64,000 nucleotides of DNA, from contig CAIIXF020000008.1 in NCBI GenBank assembly GCA_903813345.2, positions 36,668,867 through 36,732,866 of the forward strand, written 5' to 3'. Position 1 is the first letter of the stretch. Each line of letters starts with the position of its first letter. The notes under the pieces are model-generated. The model saw nothing but the letters and a program-made list of their open reading frames with translations, was not told the DNA's origin and made no database searches. This DNA is from Owenia fusiformis. Taxonomy: Eukaryota > Annelida > Polychaeta > Sabellida > Oweniidae. Positions 48,117-62,199 of the stretch are shown one piece after another. A program made the translations under genes and the position numbers.

Positions 48117-48575
48117 TTAGTCCGCAGAGAGATTTGCTCACTTTCGGTATCTCTTTTGGTGAACACTTTTCATAATTTAAGACCAATAGAACATTTCAGT
48201 CGGGATCAACCAAGTTTCAAATTTCCTGTATAACAAACCTAAACTGAAATATGAGTTGTAGTATTAATTAGAACTATATCTCCTCTAGTTGACGGATTAC
48301 TACTAATTAGTGATCATCTTCTAAATTTGGCGCGTAAATACTAGAGATATGATTGGCTGCGTCCTATCCGCAGTGCGATGATGATAGATACATCTCCACA
48401 ATCCATAATATGATATAACCGATGTAGGCTCAGTTGAAGGCCTACCCACATCAAATATTTATCATATATTCAGGTCTTGATTTTGATAACACGTTTGACA
48501 ACAGACAAAGCTCAGCCCTGTCAACATGTCAATTTGACATAGTGACTTTGCAAGGAAAAATGTATAGGCTAAATT

Positions 48576-49061
48576 CAGGGGCGGATCTGGGAACCAACAA
48601 GGGGGACCCAAATTTCAGGCATATGGTGAGAGAAAAAAAACTGCCGCGCTTGCGCGAAAACAATTTTGGGCCCCTAAAACCGAAAAGTGGGCCCAAATTT
48701 TGAAATTTTGAGGCCCATTTTCTCAGTTCTACATTTGACCTGAAATTAAAAAATAAGGCCTTACAAGGCCCAGTAATGACCAAAAAGGCCCACTTTTTGG
48801 GGCCTTAAGCCCTTTTTTGCCCAAAATTGTTTTTTGGGCCCAATTTTTTTCAGGGCCCTTCCAAGGGGGGGGGGCGGGCCTCCAGGCCTCCTCCCAATAA
48901 AGGGCGGATCTGGAAACTAACAATGAGGGGGGATTTCAAGCTTTAAGCCTTAAGCCCTTTTTTGCCCAAAATTATTTTGGGTCCAATTTCTTTTTCAGGG
49001 CCCACCCAAGGGAGGGGGCGGGCCTTCAGCCCCCCCCCCCCCCCACCCAGATCCGCCAGTG
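48576..49061. mobile_element. CAGGGGCGGATCTGG-ended element
   Basis: Inverted ends CAGGGGCGGATCTGG and CCAGATCCGCCAGTG, with AAATT on both flanks (48571-48575, 49062-49066). Interior has GGGCCC-rich blocks and a C run. Confidence 0.7.
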
Positions 49062-49849
49062 AAATTAGACAGTGGTGATTCTTTTTGAGGGGGATTTCAA
49101 GCTTTCATTTATATCGCAACCCAGTTTTAACTATTTGACCGTGATTAAATTTAATTTTCAATGACGTCTACAAACACTACTAGTAAGTGTAGGATAATAA
49201 GACCATCCTATAATTTTTTCAGAATATCATTTTAGTCTACTCGGTGCCTATCGATGCACTCGTTCGCTTCACTCTCTCGTGAAGATATCAATATCACTTC
49301 GTAGATAAAAATGATATTGCTCAAAGGATATCCTATAATTAACCTTCCTGGTTATCTCAAAATCTGCTTGGGAATTCCCCAAGAAGAGTCTAGGGATAAA
49401 ATAGCCTATGTCAGTTTTACACAATTTGAGAAATTATTGGCATCAATGAAACCTATTTAAACAGTATTTATAATATTAAAAGCGTTGAGTACAATGTGTC
49501 CCCTGAAGTTTGAAAATTAAAAATACCTGGGTGTTAATCCATAGATAATCCTTGAAAATGAGAACTATTTTGGGATTACCTGATTACGGTGCAGACTTGT
49601 AATCAATAAAATGTTTTAAACTGTATTGTTGTTTTTTTAGATGAAAAACAAGCAAAATGCATGAAAAAACTCCCTTCATTCTACAGACACCTCGTGCTCC
49701 TTTGCAAAAAGGGGAAAAAGAGGATGAAAAGAACGGTAATAATGAATAAGAATTTGAAATATTTCTAAGTTTTTGATGACAACCTCCGACCTCTGACGAT
49801 CATTATAAAATTATAAACGAATTGATACATTCTAACCTTTTCAATCAAC

Positions 49850-50161
49850 GCCTGGAGCTATTTGAAAAAGAAAAGACTAGATTGTTGCAAAGAGTTTTAT
49901 AATGCTTTCGATTTTGAAGCTTCTAGCTCAATTTTGAAGGAATTTGCATTGTATCATTTTTCTAACTGAATATTGATTTTCGGAAAAATGAAGGTATTGA
50001 TGATGCATAATTTTGAAGAAATTTGCATCAATTTTTGTAAAATTCAAAAGAAATATTTGGAAAATTTGGGGTTGCTTATGCCACGATTGCACCCCTCCCC
50101 TCTGATTGAAACCCGATTTTTGGGCGATCACACCCCCCTGACTGAAAGCTTGCTACGCCCT
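49850..50161. mobile_element. Truncated CAGGGGCGTAGCCAG-family copy
   Basis: Right end GCTTGCTACGCCCTTG and body CTTCTAGCTCAATTTTGAAG match 45420-45685. The left end is missing. Confidence 0.55.
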
Positions 50162-51895
50162 TGTGCCTGTGTTGTATGTGATAGTCATATTGAAACAGAA
50201 TAAAATCTCGAATCTTTATGATAGACTAACTATACCATTTTACCAATTTTCTAACTGAATATTGATTTTCGGTATTTATGATACATAAAACACTTTGTTA
50301 GTTGGATCACCTCCAAACACATCTGTATCTGTAATGTCAAATTGATAGGTCAACGACTTGGTCGAAATAAATGGGAATCGGGTGAATAAGCCTAGGTCCT
50401 TCTCTACCTTCCTTTTCCGATTTTGAAAGTACAGTACTACTTTATTTTAGAAGAACACAATTAAATAAAGATGTTTACATTAGACATATGGACTAAACAA
50501 CTGACCAATCAGCTGGGTGCAATCAGAGTAACCTGAGATTGTTTTGAGATATTTCTATGAATATATGATTCCATGATCTATTTTTCAGAGTTAAAAATAG
50601 ATTTTTCATGAAAAGATACAATTTTTCGCAAAATGAATCAAGCCAAAGGAAACATCCTCTTCTTCAAAGTTATAACACTCAGTTAACGCTTTTCTCGATT
50701 TTAAAATCAAATAATATTATAAAATATAAACTTTTGGGCTCTTTAGAAAAAAGGCATGACTTAAAATGGCACTAGCAAAATATTTGAAAATTATGACAAT
50801 TCTCTTAAAAGTTAATCCATCATTTGTCTCTTGACTTCGTTCAGCCTTTTTCACAAATTCATGTTTTTCTGACAGCGTGCAATCGAATAGAGTATTTTTA
50901 AATATGTGCAGCTACAGCAGCCAAGTACAAAATTTCATATACCACCACTTAACTCATCAATTTGGCATTCTGTGACAGCAAGCCTACTGTGATCGAAGTT
51001 TTCTCAAGGTAGTATTATGTTATAATTATATGGGTCTATTTTTATATATATAATTTTATTTAACCTAGAGAGAAACAGTTTGATAACTGCTTCTAGGGTT
51101 CAGAAGTCAATTACATACATGTCCCTGTCGTAAATATAGCAAGCTTGTCATCAATGGTTACATAAACAGTTGAATGCAATCAATGTAGGTATATTTCGAA
51201 ACTTGTATTGTAACTTATTTATATCATCACAGTAATGTAGCGCATATTAAGGCTATTTGGAAAGTACCCCCATAAACAGGTAGATACACAGCCAATTTCA
51301 AACAATTATGTCATGAATAGCAGATGTTTTATGTCATAAACGTATCCATCTATTTTAATCAGCCTCCTACATGTGAAAACGGTTGATGTAGACAAAGTAG
51401 AAGTTAAAATTGTTCAAACTTCTGTCTTACTAAAACAGTATTTATAAAGCACATTGATATTTTTTAGGGTATCATTGATAATCGAGAGTTGACCTATAAT
51501 TGAAAATCATTGATCTTTGATTAAACATTGATTTCAATATCTACAGGTTTGTCAAAAAATGATAGTCACAAGAGTGGTGATAGCCTGATAGGTGAGATTT
51601 AGCATCTTGCCGCCAAAAAAATAGTTGTACATTATAATTCAGCCTGCAATACCGTATAGCAAATATAATTTTTATTCAGCTTTCATTCAGAAAAAGAGAA
51701 AAAACAAGTTTCAGTCGATTTCAAGGTCTACAAGTTGTCACAATGGGAGCAATAAGGAAAGTTCAATGACGGGGATGAAATTGAAGAAACCTGATTCAAA
51801 AACTAGTCATAAGATGTAATGCGATCATCATTTTTTCATACAACGTGACAAGAAGTGAGCCAAAATATTTTTTAAATATAGAGTCTATATATAAT
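50162..51895. other. No feature seen
   Basis: AT-rich sequence. No exon, RNA gene or clear repeat was recognised. Confidence 0.5.
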
Positions 51896-52075
51896 AGACT
51901 CCTAGACTTCCAACAACGCGAACATCGGTTCTGACATCGCGAACTACGTTCCTTGCTCTCGAATCACGATTCTTACATCGCGAGCGTGAAATCTTTAGTC
52001 GCCCACCACCATTTCGTTTCCGAAGATATTTCTCGACCCGCGCACAGGGATCCGCAACCGCGAACCACACACCTG
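51896..52075 (-). repeat. CpG-rich interspersed repeat, copy 2
   Basis: Fullest copy of the family. On the - strand it reads TTCGCGATGTCAGAACC and TGCGCGGGTCGAGAAATA-type blocks, with an internal direct repeat TTCGCGATGT / CTCGCGATGT. See 31556 and 61318. Confidence 0.65.
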
Positions 52076-52277
52076 ATGGAAAAAAGTCCGTAATTTCATC
52101 CGTAATATTTTCCCAGATAAAAACTTATCTTAAAAATGTTGCCCCTCCCCTTAGGGCTTATATGATTAGCCTAACACTTTGAGGAAAATAACAATTGACT
52201 ACTATTATGGTAAGGGAAGAATACTTTATCTGCCTAATCATTGACCGTCACAAAAATGGACGTCGGGATATACAAGT

Positions 52278-52528
52278 CAGGGGCGTTGCCAGCTTTTGGC
52301 CAGGGGGTGCGAATGCCAAATAAATTTTGGTTTTCAGTCAGGGGGTGCGATTGTGGCTTAAACAAGCCGAAACATTAAGGTTTATCTTGAATTGTACAAA
52401 AATTGATGCAACTTCCTTCAAAATCAAGAAATGAGCTTCAAATAAAAAGCATTTTAAAGCTCTTCTTCTTGTATCTCCTGTTTATATTTTATTGAATACG
52501 GGGGAGTCGCACCCCCCTGGCCACTATG
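52278..52528. mobile_element. CAGGGGCGTTGCCAGC-ended element
   Basis: Left end CAGGGGCGTTGCCAGC, right end CCTGGCCACTATG, with CAAGT on both flanks (52273-52277, 52529-52533). The body is the reverse of 45420-45685. Confidence 0.75.
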
Positions 52529-52639
52529 CAAGTGTCAAAACAGTTTCTGGCCCACTCACAGCGATCACACGCCACTACATATTGGCATATACAAAGGGTG
52601 ATCCAGAATTTATGATAAAAATACTGTATCTTTTTCTTA

Positions 52640-53380
52640 AGTAGAGCAAATCACTTCAAAGGAGCACGTAGTTTATCGCAAACAATTTCAAACGATTCTA
52701 ACTTGAATTATGAATATTTTCTGATCATGAACATGGGTGTATCTTTTAGATTCATTCATTATCTTCAAGAAAAGTATATATAATGATAATTTAGTTAATC
52801 AGACCTAAGTGATATTGAAGAGACAATGGACCAATCAACATACGTTTTCAAAAATGTTGACCCAATTTTCACAAAAAATGCAACCTATTATTATATTGTT
52901 GAATGCATAATTAGAATGTGCTTTGAGACATGTTCGATTTCCTGAAAGGAAAATTTGATTGCTCCAGGGACTTAAAAGATATTCAATTTGGATGACCAAA
53001 ATGAACTAAAACCAATGGATAGCATGATATTTTTCAATGGAGAAATAACATGGGGAACACTTATCTTATTGCAATTAAGTTTTTCTTTCAAGAACTATTT
53101 GATACATCAAAATAAAGAATAGTAATGCATTAAACATTGTAAAAAATGATTGCATTTTTGTTGAAAATGGGGTCAACATCTTTGAAAAAGTGTGTTGATG
53201 GGTTAATTGCTAGTTAAATATCTCCGAGTTTGTTTGAATTTATTATTACTGTGCATAATTTTCTTTGAGATAATGAATTGATCTAAAAGATAAACTTGTC
53301 TTCATTGTCAGAAAATAGTCATAATCCAAGATATAACCTTCTGAAATTGTTTGCGATAACCCACGTGCTCCTTTTCACAC
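52640..53380. repeat. Palindromic foldback repeat
   Basis: GGAGCACGTAGTTTATCGC near 52660 recurs inverted near 53357, and AAAATGTTGACCCAATTTTC near 52852 recurs inverted near 53162. Arms of ~300 bp, no coding content. Confidence 0.7.
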
Positions 53381-56300
53381 AATTTACATAATTTATATGC
53401 CTATACAGCATTTTCAGAATGACTCATTGATAGAACTTTGGTCCAGGATTTGAGCTCATATTGACGTCATAACTCATATTGAAAATCTGAAAACTAAATC
53501 CAACTGCGTAATCCTCTTTGAGATAAAGTTCAACGAAGATACTCAAAATAATGTCCTTAAGTCAGCATTAATACACTACATTAATTCACCCTTGTACCTT
53601 TTCATCCACTGTACACACCTTTTCAGTTCTAGTGAGGTGTCGACAGCATTCTCGATTTCAACAAATTTTCTTAAATATGAGACACTCGGATCCCTCTCTT
53701 TAGGGCCGGTCCAAAGTCCGAACACAACAAAATCCAGGGGGCATTATCTGGGAAGTATGGAGAATGTCCTAATACACTTCTGTCCTAATAGGCGAGTAGG
53801 CCAAGCCTCAGAAGTCCATAAATAAAGGAGTTTAATAGTCGGCTGACCCTATGGGATATTTTGGTATCGTTGGAAAGCTGAGATATTGACCTGTAATATG
53901 TGATAGATACCTACTTTGAAAACAGGTGACGTTACCATGGAAACGGGCATTGAACAATAGTTATACTTAATAAGAACTAAATACCCATTTCAGGCTTATG
54001 TGCACCAAATGATAAAAATATTCTCCTTTTTAATGCGTAAATGCTGAGAATTCAATAGAGATTGGTAAATCTTGAACATTTGTGACTAAATTTGTAGTAT
54101 AAAACAGTTCTAATTTACATTGTGACATCACAATTGTGAAATTCAAATAGAAAACTGTTTATTTCATTTGGTCTCCTTTAATCCAATTCATTGTGTAATT
54201 ATAATTTAGTTAAAATATCACCTTCATGTATATCAAATGAAAGCTGCTTTTCTTACAAATACGTTGGTATACAAAACAAAAGGATTGGACAATCACCCAC
54301 TGAGATATAGCATATTTTGCTCTGATGAAGCAATGGCCAGAACTACTGAAATCTACTATAATTGCACAGGTTTAGCACACAGTTTGTGAATTTCAATACC
54401 AAGACACATTTTAATTGTCTTATAACTTTAAATATCTGTGGCCCTTTGGATTAGTTTTGGTCTCATTTCAATAAAGAGGTATATATCTAAAATGTATGAT
54501 ACTGACTCATTTGAAAAGCATGTATTGTTACCATGGAAACAGATGTTGAATAGGAGATTTCATTATTAAGAATAGTGCATTTATATTCATTATTAGTTGG
54601 TGATCTAGTGAAATACTGTGAATACAAATGAAGTGATCCTATGTGGATCCTATGGATAAAATTGGTATGTTCGAACAGTTACCACTTTGTTCTTGTAGAC
54701 ATAGGGATAGATTTGGATTATAACTGAAATGGGGTTTGTTGCTATGGAAACCCTTGTCAAACAATATATGTCCTTGATATGAGTAAAATATATAAAACAA
54801 TTTGTTTGCATAGTTAACATTATGAATGTGTATTCTTTCAGTGCCTAATGTGAGGATATTGGTGGGTTTGATTTATATTGACCATTAGTGGCTAATTAAG
54901 TTCAGTTAATTGAAGTGTATATATGCTATGTGATGTCACAATGGTGAATTTTGATTAAGATAATTGAAAATCAAAATTAATTACCGCAATTCATTGTGAA
55001 ATTTCAATTTTATTGGAATATGACCGTGTTATATATCATATTAAAGCTACTGGTCTATTGATTTCAGTGATATATAAAAGTAATATGATCAGTTTGATAT
55101 ATGTGGATATAACCCTTATTTTGTTCTGGTGTATCAGTACTGGCTACAATGGCTAAATTGACCTGTTTTGGCACAAACAGATTCATAAACAAAATGTTTG
55201 TTAACACTGAATTATTTAAACTATTAATAAGAATGTGCAGAAAACTATTATTTAAATATTCTCTGCATGTAGGAAAGCTTATTTTTCAGAAAAAACATCC
55301 ATTTATTTTATTTTGTAATAACCTTTTTGTGACTCATGTCACAGATAGTCCACTAGATATTGTTAAGGGTTCACAACTATATTTGAAATCATGATTGTCT
55401 AATTTGACATACACTGGCATTCAGCGCATTGCCCAATATGAAACTTGTTTTGCCAAAGTTATTACCATTTGCCAGAAATATAAATTGTTGTAAAATCTTT
55501 AGATTTTCCTGAAATAAAGTATACACTCTCACTCTGGCAATTTTAGAAAATAGACACTACAAGGAATGATATCAAAAATATTCTAAAATAGAAACAATTT
55601 TTGCTAAGCTTACTCGCTAGATCTGATTGGCCAAAGAAATTATAATATTCGTATGCTATCACAATCATCAATTACCTATGTATTCCATAATATTTTTTAT
55701 TTTATTTCTTTTCATAATTTTTATGTCATCGCCCGATGATAGTGACCAAAAATGATGCAATTTGATTTTCAACTACTAACAAGTCTTAAAATAGAACGAA
55801 AACGTAAAAATCAAGAGAAATCTCAAGGAATAGCTCTGATACTGGATCTGATACTGACTTTTGGCTAATATGGGATCTAGTATGGGATCTGATATTGAAT
55901 TTTGACTGATATGTAGTTGCTGTATTTGCAACTTATGTCCTGTGAAGATTTCAAAGCTCTTGGAATTTCAGTTTTCGATGTTTACTTTAAATTGGCAAAA
56001 AGTAGACATTTTCCATTTTCAAGGAACTTTGTCATGTATAAGGTCAATTACAAAGTAACCAACTCATATCATTTGGACAAAAAAGAAGTTTTTCTGTACA
56101 AAGTTATACCTTTCTAAACATATTGTGGTTACAATTCACTGTCTGGACACAGGGCCGAAGGTCCTTAATTCTAGTACCCGGTGGTTGCTTAACAATGCAA
56201 ATGATAAGTTTCAGTGATTTTTCAATTTATTAAAGAGACTCTATGCCATAGGTTAGCGTAATCAAGATACATTCATGTATGAATCAAAGAACATATCAAA

Positions 56301-56554
56301 ATCAAGATAAAAATAAGATTAATATCTTTATCATTAGCCTATATATAGGCTTCTAATTCCAAACATGGAAAATGAGTGATAGTGTTAATACAAGTTTATC
56401 TCTGAAACTAAATGCAGTTACTTTATGAAACTTCCAAATATTTATATTTCAATGATCTTTCTTTCAGATGACCTAATTTCAAGAATACCCCTTCTTCACT
56501 TGAGATTTATTCTATCCAGGTATAACATCGAAATATAGGTAACAGTACTAAAAC

Positions 56555-57893
56555 AACTAGAAAAACAGCAACTCCACGGAGTAGCAAATCCCACCGAACA
56601 AAACATGTTTTGGTAAATAGCGGCCATATAAAATTTGAGCCAAATCCATCCACCGGTATTTGAATTATCAAAGATTGTGTTTTTATGATAAATGGTTGCC
56701 AATTCAGCTGTCATCTTTAGATTTCTTCTTTAGCAGAGCTCCTATGTCCCAAGGCATCAGCATATACAATTTAATCCAAATCCGTCAACTGGTACTTGAG
56801 TTATCAAGGATTACATGTTTAATGAAAAATTGTGGAGATTTCGATGAATAGCAGCCACCTTGAAAATTTCTTCTCAAGCAGAGCTCCTTTATCTCTAGGC
56901 ATCAGTATATACAATTTGAAGTAAATACGTCCAATGATATTTGAGTTATCAAGATTACCTTTTTTATGAAAAATGGCAGCTATTTTGAAATTCAGCTGAT
57001 GCCTTTGAAATTTCTTCTGAAGCAGATCTCCTATTTCCCTAAACATCAGGATATAAAATTGGAACCAAATCCATCCACTGGTATTTGAGTTATCAATGAC
57101 TATGTTGTTTTCTTACGAAAAATGGCGGCCATTTTGAAATTCAGTGGCCATATTGAAAATGTCTTCTTGAGCAGAACTTCTTTGTCTCTAGGCATCAGCA
57201 TATAGAATTTGAACCAAATCAATCAACTGGTATTTGAGTTATCAAAGGTTACATTCTTTTATGAAAAATGGCGGCCATTTTGAAATTTAGCTGCCATCTT
57301 GAAAATCCCTTCTCGAAACAGAGCTCCTATGTCCCTAGGCATCAGTATGTAAAATTTGAACCAAATCCATTCAATGGTATTTGAGTTATCAAAGATAACG
57401 TTTTTTTACGAAAAATGGCCACCATTTTGAAATATGGTGGCCATCTTGAAAATGTCTTCATGAGCAAGGCTCCTTTGTATCCAGGCAACAGCATATGAAA
57501 TTTGATCCAAATCCATTCAATGGTATTTGAGTTATCAAATATAACGTTTTTTTACGAAAAATGGCCGCCATTTTGAAATATGGTGGCCATCTTGTCTTCT
57601 TCAGCAAGGCTCCTTTGTACCTGGGCAACAGCATATAAAATTTGAACCAAATCCATCAACTAGTATTTGAGTAATCAAAGATTATATTTTTTCCGAAAAA
57701 TGGCCGCCATTTTTAATTTAGCAGCCATATTGAAAATTCCTTCTCGAGCAGAGGTCTTACACCCATAAGGCATAAGCCTATAAAATTTGAATGGAATCCG
57801 CTAACCGTTATTTGAGTTATTGCCCCGACACACGAACGGACGGACGGACAGCTTTTCTATATCCCCCTCAAACTTCGTTCGGTGGGATAATAA
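56555..57893 (+). mobile_element. Third tandem-repeat element with TTCGTTCGGTGGGATAAT end
   Basis: Head AACTCCACGGAGTAGCAAAT then CCCACCGAAC. Body of about nine ~125-bp units with TATTTGAGTTATCAAAG and AATGGCGGCCATTTTGAAAT. Tail GGACGGACGG, AACTTCGTTCGGTGGGATAA. A diverged relative of 35149-36443. Confidence 0.6.
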
Positions 57894-58029
57894 TTTCTCC
57901 AAACTTAATAGAGTTACCTTGTTAAACGTTCAGCTGCTTAGAACTAGCAATCTACCCATTCGAGTGGGTCACCAAGGGTCCATAACAGCTCCACATGGCA
58001 ACAGCTTCCATCAAATGCTCGTCTGTATT

Positions 58030-58830
58030 GATCTTTTGACCTTAATATGACCTTGGCCAAGAAACATTGACTTTGACTTCAGCTCACTTAATCATGAGTC
58101 ACTGAGGGTTACAATATTCTTCAAGTAAGTGTCGAACTTTGTTCTTGAGATCTTGACAAATATAATGTTGACCTTAACCCTAAGGTCACCTAGTCATGGG
58201 TTGCCAAAGATCACAACAGCCCACCAGGCTCTTAAAACACCAAATATCTAGATATCAACCTTTGATCTTGGTATGACCTCAGGTCACGTAATCATGGGTC
58301 GACAAGGGTCACAATAGCCCTTAAGGTACTTACTTAGATAGCAACCCTCGACCTTGACCCATAAAAATTGACTTTGACCTTAGGTTACTTAATCAATGGT
58401 CGTGTCGTCAAGGGTCACAGCAGCCCCGAGGACCTAACATCACCAAATATCTATATTGACCTATGATCTTGGAATAACCTTGACCCGTAAATATTGACCT
58501 TGAACTCAGGTCACCAAATCATTGGTCACCAAGGGTAAAAATAGCCCCAGAAATCTTAAATTTCAAAATACCTAGATATTGACATTTGACCTAGTAATGA
58601 CCTTTACCTCAGATCACCTTATCATTGGTCGCCAAAGGTAACAACAGCCCCAGACGCATTTGATCTGGGAATGACCTTGCCCCACAAAGTTGACCTTGAC
58701 CTCGGGGCACCTAATCATGGGTCGTCAAGGGTCATAGCACAGATCAAGGGTCTTAAAAAGCCAAATACCTAGATATTGACCTTTTACCTTTAAATGACTT
58801 TGACCTCTGATCTTTGTAGAATGTCCACCA
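58030..58830 (+). repeat. Degenerate tandem repeats rich in TGACCTT
   Basis: Units of ~100-130 bp contain ATTGACCTTTGATCTTGG, ATGACCTTGACC, CAGGTCACCTAATCATGGGT and CACCAAGGGTCACAACAGCC. TGACCTT-type and AGGTCA motifs occur at least ten times. Confidence 0.65.
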
Positions 58831-61317
58831 ATCCACTTAGTATGTTGACCAAGTATGGGAGCTCAGGGTCAAACGGTCTAGGTGGAGGAGATGTCTGGAC
58901 AGATAGAGAATGACAGACAGACCACCATATTTCATACATGTTGACCCGATTTGTACCCTAATAGGTATTAGGGTATTAGTGTTGTGTTTATAGTGCTTCC
59001 TAGTTGGCCTTAGAGAATATCCTTGAAGATCAAAAATAGTAGAACCATAAAAGACTAAAGACAGATCTTCATCTTTTGGTTCAGAGTTTGAACACAGTTG
59101 ACAAAATTCAATTCTTTTGTATGGTGATGAAGATTTAGATAATTCATTAAATGAAAAATTAATAGAACTAATGAGCCATTTTGTGGATCAAAGTTTGAGC
59201 CAAATTGATTGGTTTGGCTAATTTTTGCATGCATCCCTGGCCCATGGGACTATAGTTTCTTATATGAGTTATAAGATTACTTTGATGAATCTTTAAATGT
59301 TAATGCATTCCTATTCATATTGTCTAAAATTGCCGCTAATGTTTTTTTTATAAAACTTTGGCAATCAATTGCAGGTCTATAATTGTTAACTCAAGGAATA
59401 AATCTATGTATAAAAAACCTAAAAAACAAAGACAGTTCCTTGAAGGAGGGCCTTCGTTTTTTCAATGATGGAACAATTAGGTCCAAATAAGATTTTAATG
59501 ATTTCCATACATATGGTGGTGTCTGCATAGAAGGTCCTGATTGGCATTTACAATATTCAGAATAAGGGACAGTGGCTTCATAGAAGGCCCAGTACCAGCT
59601 CTTGTAGATTACTACATGGTCATGGTTGTTCCATAGAAGGCCTATCCATTGTAGTTCGCATTTTTGTTCCATAAAAGGCCCTATCCCTGGTTGTGCCTTG
59701 ATAGACATTGTCCTTAGCTCAAATAATTCCCATTTAAAACATAGCAACTCCTTCAAATAGGCGATGCCAGAACCAGAATTTGATTTATATAAACACAGTA
59801 TTCCTAACTTGATTGAATGATAAATTCTTATGAAATCATTCTTTAAAATTGTTGATTGTATACAAATTAAATTGTTAATTATTTTTAAAGTATATTTCAC
59901 AATATAAGATTGATACTTATCCTATAGTCGACTACATGAAAAGAATCCTCAAATAATCATGAATTTATTGAAGGAAAATTTTTGCAGACTTTTTGAGGTC
60001 ATGTTACCATGCCGTACAGTATGTTAAGTTATCATGGATGATTGGCTTATGGAGTGCAACATTGATATTTTTGCCATATATGGACATGCATAAAAGATGT
60101 TAGTCTCAGACCTCTCATACAGTATTTTGTGTCTATAACCACTGATACTCCAGATTCAAAAGCATGAAACCACGGCATAGCTTGATCAAATCATGTTGAT
60201 TTACTTATCATAATACTCGTTATTGCACTAGCTTTAATTTGATATCCATAAAGTGCATATTCTTTTGAGATTGTAATCATGGAAGATATCAGTTTCACGG
60301 AGACCATGTAAAGCAAACTGTTTCTCATTTGAAATCCGCTATTGTGATGTCACAATAACACTTTAAAATTTAATATATAGAATCATTTAATCATTATAGT
60401 TCAAGATTGATAAAAATTGGTCATTCCCACACAATTGCTATTAATAAAATATACATATTTGGATCACTGGCTGGAAATGCCCGTATTTCAATCTTATTAA
60501 GGATACCTATTGCTCAACGCCGGTTTCTATGGCAACGGCACCTGTTTAAACACTAATCATATATCACACATCATAGACAGTTGTCAAAGCTTTGCATTGA
60601 TACCAACTTTTCTCATAGGGTCAAAATACTACTAAAGTTATGATATCAATAAGAATGTATACAATGGTGGAAATTCGCCAATATTTTGTCATTTGCGATA
60701 ATGCCGAACTGCTGATAATTTCTGTAACTCAGGCCAAAATTTAAATCACCTTATATCATAATATCTCAGAGAGTAAATGATCAATGTTTACAATTTATAT
60801 ACCAAAATGATCGTGAGAGCAGTAGCTTTCATTTGATATACATAAAGGTAACATTTGTAAGCAATTGTAATTACACAATCTAATGGTGTTAATAATTTCA
60901 TATGAGACCAACTGTTTTTCATTCAAAATAGACCATTATGACATCACAATAATCAAAAAAGAGTAGAATATGTATAATTTTGAGTTAAATGTTGAAGATA
61001 AACTAAAATTCTTTCAATTCCTTAATTTCCATTCTTTCAAAGCTGCACATTGACTTAACCAGATATCCCTTGCAATGGTGCTGTACTTTTTATTCTTATT
61101 AAGGACATCTTTTGTTCAACGCCCGTTTCCATGACAACGTCACCTATTCCAACACAAATTATTTATCACACGACATAGACAATTCTTTGAGCTTTGCTAT
61201 GATACCAAATTTTCCCATAGGGTCAGTTGAACTATTAAACTCATAATTTATTTCTTTGGCCTACTCGCCTATAATACCTACATATTTAACTTGTTGCTGA
61301 TAATATTGTAGATCATG

Positions 61318-61465
61318 TCGATAAATATACTCGGAAACGAGGAAATGGTGGTGCGCGCGCGATTGAAGATTTTACGTTCGCGATGTAAGAATCGTGGTTC
61401 GTGTGCAAGGAACTTAGTTCTCGATATTAGAACTGATGTTCGCGCTGTTGCAAGTCTTCTTATTA
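61318..61465 (+). repeat. CpG-rich interspersed repeat, copy 3
   Basis: Reads GTTCGCGATGTAAGAATCGT and GATGTTCGCGCTGTTG, matching copy 2 on the opposite strand. It lies just outside the 7.5-kb foldback. Confidence 0.65.
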
Positions 61466-62199
61466 TTTTCAGTCAACATTTGATTTGTTTGTTTAGTGAA
61501 CAGAATTATCTTCCAATGCTTTTCACATTATCAGTGGATTAACTTATTACATGTATACCAATACAAATTGAATTTACTTATGATATTTAAGCTCAAAAGG
61601 CATTTAGGTATTAACAGAGATTAACCCTTAATATTTTTCTAAAAATGAGATTATTATTTTTTGAATGATGATACTAGAATTGTTGCAAGGATGTTAATTA
61701 TTGTGTATCGCTTGTTTTTATACCGATTTCATATAATTAATTGTTGCAAATATTGTGTAATGACTTGAGAAGAACAAAGATACATGTAAGTTTATGTTTT
61801 GTTCATTTTCCTTGCTATCCGCTAAAAAAGGCATTTACCAGTAAAGAATAGTTTTTACTATTCAAAAAGATGCATGTTGTGTTCGGTTTAGAATAAGGAG
61901 AGTTTTCATTCAAAATTGTCATTAAAGAGCCTCGCGCACCCGGGCTCGCGCCTTACAGTCAGTAAGCAAGTCACGTGGTGAACAATATTGCACAATCGAG
62001 AATATCAATATGTAGTAACCAACAAAAATAGTAAATCTAAAATACATAAACAACGGAATAGTAAATGTAGAATTTATTGTCCAATATTATGTTTAGAACA
62101 GAGCCATATAAATGTAAATGTGTAAATTAGTTTCATATTTTTGAAACAATACAAATTTAAACTCTAAATATGTGAGACCTGTATTAAGATATATTAGGA

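Larger units (their letters stand above)
53786..61272. mobile_element. 7.5-kb foldback structure with ~1.2-kb arms
   Basis: TAGGCGAGTAGGCCAA at the left end recurs inverted at the right end, and TGACCCTATGGGA and CATGGAAACGGGC follow in the same order inward. Each arm (about 53786-55000 and 60230-61272) holds two diverged ~550-bp units with CCATGGAAAC and TGTGACATCACAAT motifs. The middle carries the elements at 56555 and 58030. Confidence 0.65.

Noticed and set aside
51885-52070. Arg-rich peptide shared with 61315-61542
   Set aside because: Differences between the copies are mainly non-synonymous and the third copy (31556) has stops. Treated as a non-coding repeat.
59391-59900. 169-aa open frame on the - strand
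   Set aside because: No recognisable domain. It contains short internal repeats (ATAGAAGGCC-type on the + strand) and AT-rich codons. Likely chance.
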